Positions 44,569 to 47,235 of a stretch of 47,235 bases of DNA are shown here, piece after piece; position 1 is the first letter of the stretch, and each line of letters starts with the position of its first letter. The position numbers and the translations under genes are program-made. The notes beneath the pieces were generated by a model that saw only the letters and a list, made by a program, of their open reading frames with translations, did not search any database and was not told the origin of the DNA. The DNA is from Chitinophaga pinensis (GTDB lineage: Bacteria > Bacteroidota > Bacteroidia > Chitinophagales > Chitinophagaceae). The stretch lies in the NCBI GenBank assembly GCA_945897185.1, contig CAMDFC010000010.1, forward strand, positions 1-47,235. Direction: 5' to 3'.

Positions 44569-45717
44569 ATGGTAAAGAAAATCTTCCTTGTAGTATTTGC
44601 GCTTGTATTGGTAGTTGTTGGATTGTCATTCACCAATCAGTTTTCCCATTTACGAAATTTTGTCAGCTGGGGCGTGCATACCATTCATGATTACAATACA
44701 CACCCTCTGCGCAAAGTTGCGAAAGGAGATGATCCTCAACCCTGGAGCTATGATAGTGCATACAATTCAAAGCAGATACCCGATGCCTTACAAGCAATAA
44801 TTGATTCAAATGACACCCATGCTTTTCTTGTAATCCAAGATGGAAAATTGATCTATGAACGTTATTGGGATAATTACGACAGCTCAAGATTAAGTGGTTC
44901 TTTTTCTGCAGCAAAAAGTATTGTCTCTCTGTTGATAGGTATTGCATTGGATGAAGGAAAAATAAAATCATTGGACGAGCCTGTAGGAAATTACGTAGAT
45001 CATTTCAAGACAAAGGGTTTGGAGAAAGTCACAATTAAAGACCTGCTCACGATGAGTTCGGGAACGAATTATTATGAAGGGGACAAAAGTTATTTCAGTT
45101 TGAATGCCTATGGTTATTACGGTGATGACCTTGAGCACATGGTTCAAATGATGGAGAAAAAAGAAGAACCGGGTCAATTTTGGCAATACAGAAGTGGAGA
45201 TACACAAGTGCTTGGATTTGTTGTTGAAAAAGTATTTGGCGATAATATTTCAAATTTAGTTTCTGAAAGGTTTTACAAACCAATGGGTGCTGAGTATGAT
45301 GCCTTCTGGTTGTTGGATGGTAAGGAAAAAAGAGAGAAAGCGTTTTGTTGTTTCAATGGTGTAGCAAGAGACTATGCTAGATTCGGGCAATTGGTATTGA
45401 ACAATGGTAGATGGAATGGCAAGCAGATAGTCTCTGAAAAATATATCAAGGAGGCAATATCACCAGCTATGTACTTAAAAGATAGAGAAGAAAACAATGC
45501 CCCTGTTGACTTTTATGGGTATCAGTATTGGATACTTAAGCACAGTGGAGTGACTGCAATTGCTCAGAATGGTTTATTTGGACAGTATGTATACATCATT
45601 CCAGAAAAAAATGCTGTTGTGGTAAGACTTGGTGAATCAAAAGTAACTAAACATATTCATCATTTTCAGCCAGAGAATTTTACTTATGTAGATGCAGCGC
45701 TTTCTGTATTAAAATAA
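44569..45717 (+). CDS. Serine hydrolase (class C beta-lactamase-like) with N-terminal anchor
   Basis: The 382-residue protein has a hydrophobic N-terminus (MVKKIFLVVFALVLVVVGLS), the SxxK motif SAAK (Ser113, Lys116), a later YRSG in place of YxN and the end motif QNGLFGQYVYIIPEKN. This is the beta-lactamase-like fold of periplasmic esterases and peptidases. It is not closely similar to the serine hydrolase at 38445-39668. It starts 9 bp after the M24 gene, probably the same operon. Confidence 0.88.
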   Translation: MVKKIFLVVFALVLVVVGLSFTNQFSHLRNFVSWGVHTIHDYNTHPLRKVAKGDDPQPWSYDSAYNSKQIPDALQAIIDSNDTHAFLVIQDGKLIYERYWDNYDSSRLSGSFSAAKSIVSLLIGIALDEGKIKSLDEPVGNYVDHFKTKGLEKVTIKDLLTMSSGTNYYEGDKSYFSLNAYGYYGDDLEHMVQMMEKKEEPGQFWQYRSGDTQVLGFVVEKVFGDNISNLVSERFYKPMGAEYDAFWLLDGKEKREKAFCCFNGVARDYARFGQLVLNNGRWNGKQIVSEKYIKEAISPAMYLKDREENNAPVDFYGYQYWILKHSGVTAIAQNGLFGQYVYIIPEKNAVVVRLGESKVTKHIHHFQPENFTYVDAALSVLK

Positions 45718-45793
45718 ATTCGGTAAAATATTTAGTATTACTTGGGGAAGTAGGTAACGTAATTTTGAGCGATATCAGTCATGAAAATAAGTT

Positions 45794-45835
45794 GGTGTAG
45801 TAATCCCAGTTTACTACGCCGCCTTGTCTTTTTCT
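45794..45835 (+). terminator. Hairpin with pyrimidine-rich tail, probable terminator
   Basis: GGTGTAGTAA (45794-45803) pairs with TTACTACGCC (45811-45820) with one G-T pair around a 7-base loop. A tail rich in T (TTGTCTTTTTCTTT) follows. It would end the M24/serine hydrolase transcript 77 bp after its stop. On the other strand it lies just past the gntP stop. Confidence 0.6.
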
Positions 45836-47143
45836 TTATATCATCTTATCAATAATAAGTACACCTATCAATCCCATTACTGAAACTATGGTCTCCATTA
45901 GACTCCATGATCTGAAAGTGTCTTTCATGCTCAGGTTGAAATATTCTTTGAACATCCAGAAGCCAGAGTCGTTTACATGAGAAAACATAAGACTACCTGA
46001 GCCTACTGCAAGCACCATTAAATTAGGGTCTGTATTTGTAGTAATTACTAGAGGAGCAATAATTCCTGCTGTGGTGATACCCGCTACTGTAGCTGATCCC
46101 ATGGCAACACGAATTACTGCAGCAATTAACCAGCCCAAGAAAAGAGGAGGTAAATCCCAGGTATTCATTACATCTCCCAGTTGTGCACTTATGCCACTTT
46201 CCACAAAAACTTGTTTAAGCGCACCCGCACCCGATACAATCATTACAATGATGAGGATATCCTTTATGGCATCAGCATAATTCTGCATTATTTCTTCAGT
46301 TTTTTTCCCTCTAAAAATTCCAAGTGAAAAGGTAGCATACACTAGAGAGATCAACATGAGAATGCCGGGTTCTGCAATAAATTTTATGGCTGGATGAATA
46401 CTTAGGCTATTGAGTTGAATGAGTGTAGTAGCGAGAAGAATAAAAACGGGAAGTAAGCAGGTAATTAGGCTATTCAGAAATCCTGGGAGTTCATTTTCTG
46501 CAATAAATGTTGGCTTAAATGTTTGAAGCGGCTCAGTGGTTATTTTTTTTAGTGTGGAGGCAAAAACCGGACCAGCTAAAATGATGCTGGGAATGGCAAT
46601 GAGAATACCATAGATCAATGTTTTACCCATATCTGCTTGAAGTTGTGTTACCAAGGCAGCTGGTGATGGGTGCGGAGGAAGGAGTCCGTGTGTTACCGAA
46701 AGTGCTGCCAGCATGGGTATTCCCACATATACAGCAGGTAATTTAAGTCGGTATACAATTGAAAAAACTAAGGGAACCAACAATACAAATCCTACATTAT
46801 AGAACAAAGGGATACCTACAACAAAACCGGTAAGCATCAATGCCCAAGTAATGTGTTTTTCGCCAAATACTTTCAGCATAACGATGCTGATTTTTTCTGC
46901 GGCTCCTGAATTAGCAACCAACTTACCAATCATGGCACCAAATAGCAACACCATCATTAAGGAACCCAGTGTATCACCTATTCCTTTTTGAATGGCATTT
47001 GGAATTTGATTAGCGGGTAGTCCAAGTAAAACACCTGCAAAAATAGACACAATAACAAAAGCCACAAAGGTGTTTACTTTTATCCAAGAAATTAGAAAGA
47101 TGAGCAATGCAATACAGACTACAACTATCAAAAACGACAACAT
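45836..47143 (-). CDS. Gluconate:proton symporter (GntP family)
   Basis: I choose the ATG at 47143; a TTG one codon earlier is unlikely. The 435-residue protein is almost all membrane helices (about 11-12). It has the family sequence patterns GIGDTLGSLMMVLLFGAMIGKL, PHPSPAALVTQL and the late VGSGSLMFSHVNDSGFWMFKEY, all typical of GntP. It should import gluconate or a related sugar acid with protons. No gluconate kinase or regulator is in the window. Confidence 0.93.
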   Translation of the reverse strand: MLSFLIVVVCIALLIFLISWIKVNTFVAFVIVSIFAGVLLGLPANQIPNAIQKGIGDTLGSLMMVLLFGAMIGKLVANSGAAEKISIVMLKVFGEKHITWALMLTGFVVGIPLFYNVGFVLLVPLVFSIVYRLKLPAVYVGIPMLAALSVTHGLLPPHPSPAALVTQLQADMGKTLIYGILIAIPSIILAGPVFASTLKKITTEPLQTFKPTFIAENELPGFLNSLITCLLPVFILLATTLIQLNSLSIHPAIKFIAEPGILMLISLVYATFSLGIFRGKKTEEIMQNYADAIKDILIIVMIVSGAGALKQVFVESGISAQLGDVMNTWDLPPLFLGWLIAAVIRVAMGSATVAGITTAGIIAPLVITTNTDPNLMVLAVGSGSLMFSHVNDSGFWMFKEYFNLSMKDTFRSWSLMETIVSVMGLIGVLIIDKMI

Positions 47144-47235
47144 CAATACCGTTTGTTAGTTAAAAAAAGCACAGTTCCATTCAAGTTAGCACATTTAATT
47201 ACTTAAAATTCTCAAAATTCAATAAATTGAGTGAG

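Noticed and set aside
38445-45717. The two serine hydrolases (38445-39668 and 44569-45717) as a recent duplication
   Set aside because: Beyond the SxxK region their sequences and second motifs (YNDT and YRSG) differ strongly. They are only distant members of one superfamily.
34811-45717. An antibiotic-resistance island, given a metallo-beta-lactamase fold, two class C-like hydrolases and an RND pump in the window
   Set aside because: These folds are common in housekeeping hydrolases, the genes are scattered in different operons, and no mobile element or known resistance enzyme motif set is present.

Overview
This 47 kb window is chromosomal DNA from a member of the Bacteroidota, most likely of the Chitinophagaceae or a close relative. 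That placement is inferred from three things. It encodes a secreted protease with a type IX secretion (T9SS) C-terminal sorting domain. It has many short Bacteroidota-style lipoprotein signals. Its AT-leaning genes are tightly packed and lack strong Shine-Dalgarno sequences. I found no tRNA, rRNA, CRISPR array, insertion sequence or phage gene. No gap between genes exceeds about 170 bases.

Layout: (1) 1-671, the N-terminal part of a secreted alpha/beta hydrolase running off the left edge. (2) 799-6510, a complete RND efflux operon (adaptor, inner-membrane pump, outer-membrane channel). (3) 6526-10807, a periplasmic dienelactone-hydrolase-like protein and a large secreted metalloprotease, separated by a clear terminator. 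(4) 10965-15578, amino-acid catabolism: an ALDH7-type semialdehyde dehydrogenase and a saccharopine dehydrogenase (lysine side), divergent from an indoleamine-2,3-dioxygenase-like gene (tryptophan side). (5) 15598-17965, a BBE-like flavin oxidase and a methyltransferase. (6) 18051-20880, five tandem paralogous small lipoproteins that resemble the allene-oxide-cyclase/dirigent barrel. They are arranged A-B-A-A-B and interrupted by a duplicated 5' remnant of the methyltransferase gene. (7) 20960-22072, a Fic protein with a striking dyad in its promoter region. (8) 22204-29185, an M14 peptidase, a barrel-less TonB-plug-like protein, a SET protein, a DUF2461 protein and a penicillin-acylase-family Ntn hydrolase. 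(9) 29187-38442, genes with an amino-sugar and glycan flavour: CBM9-like protein, PIG-L deacetylase, NagB, MFS transporter, Rieske oxygenase, ROK kinase, metallo-beta-lactamase-fold protein, outer-membrane protein, DUF1080 and ChbG/YdjC. (10) 38445-47143, two serine hydrolases, DUF1415, a cyanophycinase, an alpha/beta hydrolase, a stand-alone ABC ATPase, an M24 peptidase and a GntP permease.

Taken together the genes describe a scavenging heterotroph that exports proteases and acylases, captures peptides and amino sugars, degrades lysine and tryptophan and pumps out toxic compounds. No dedicated transcription factor or sensor kinase is encoded here; the only DNA-binding-like domain is the predicted C-terminal winged helix of the Fic protein.

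The most unusual region is 17.9-22.2 kb. The lipoprotein array grew by a traceable 1,228-bp tandem duplication whose breakpoint cut into the neighbouring methyltransferase gene. The adjacent Fic protein appears to have lost its autoinhibitory motif and is preceded by a candidate operator.
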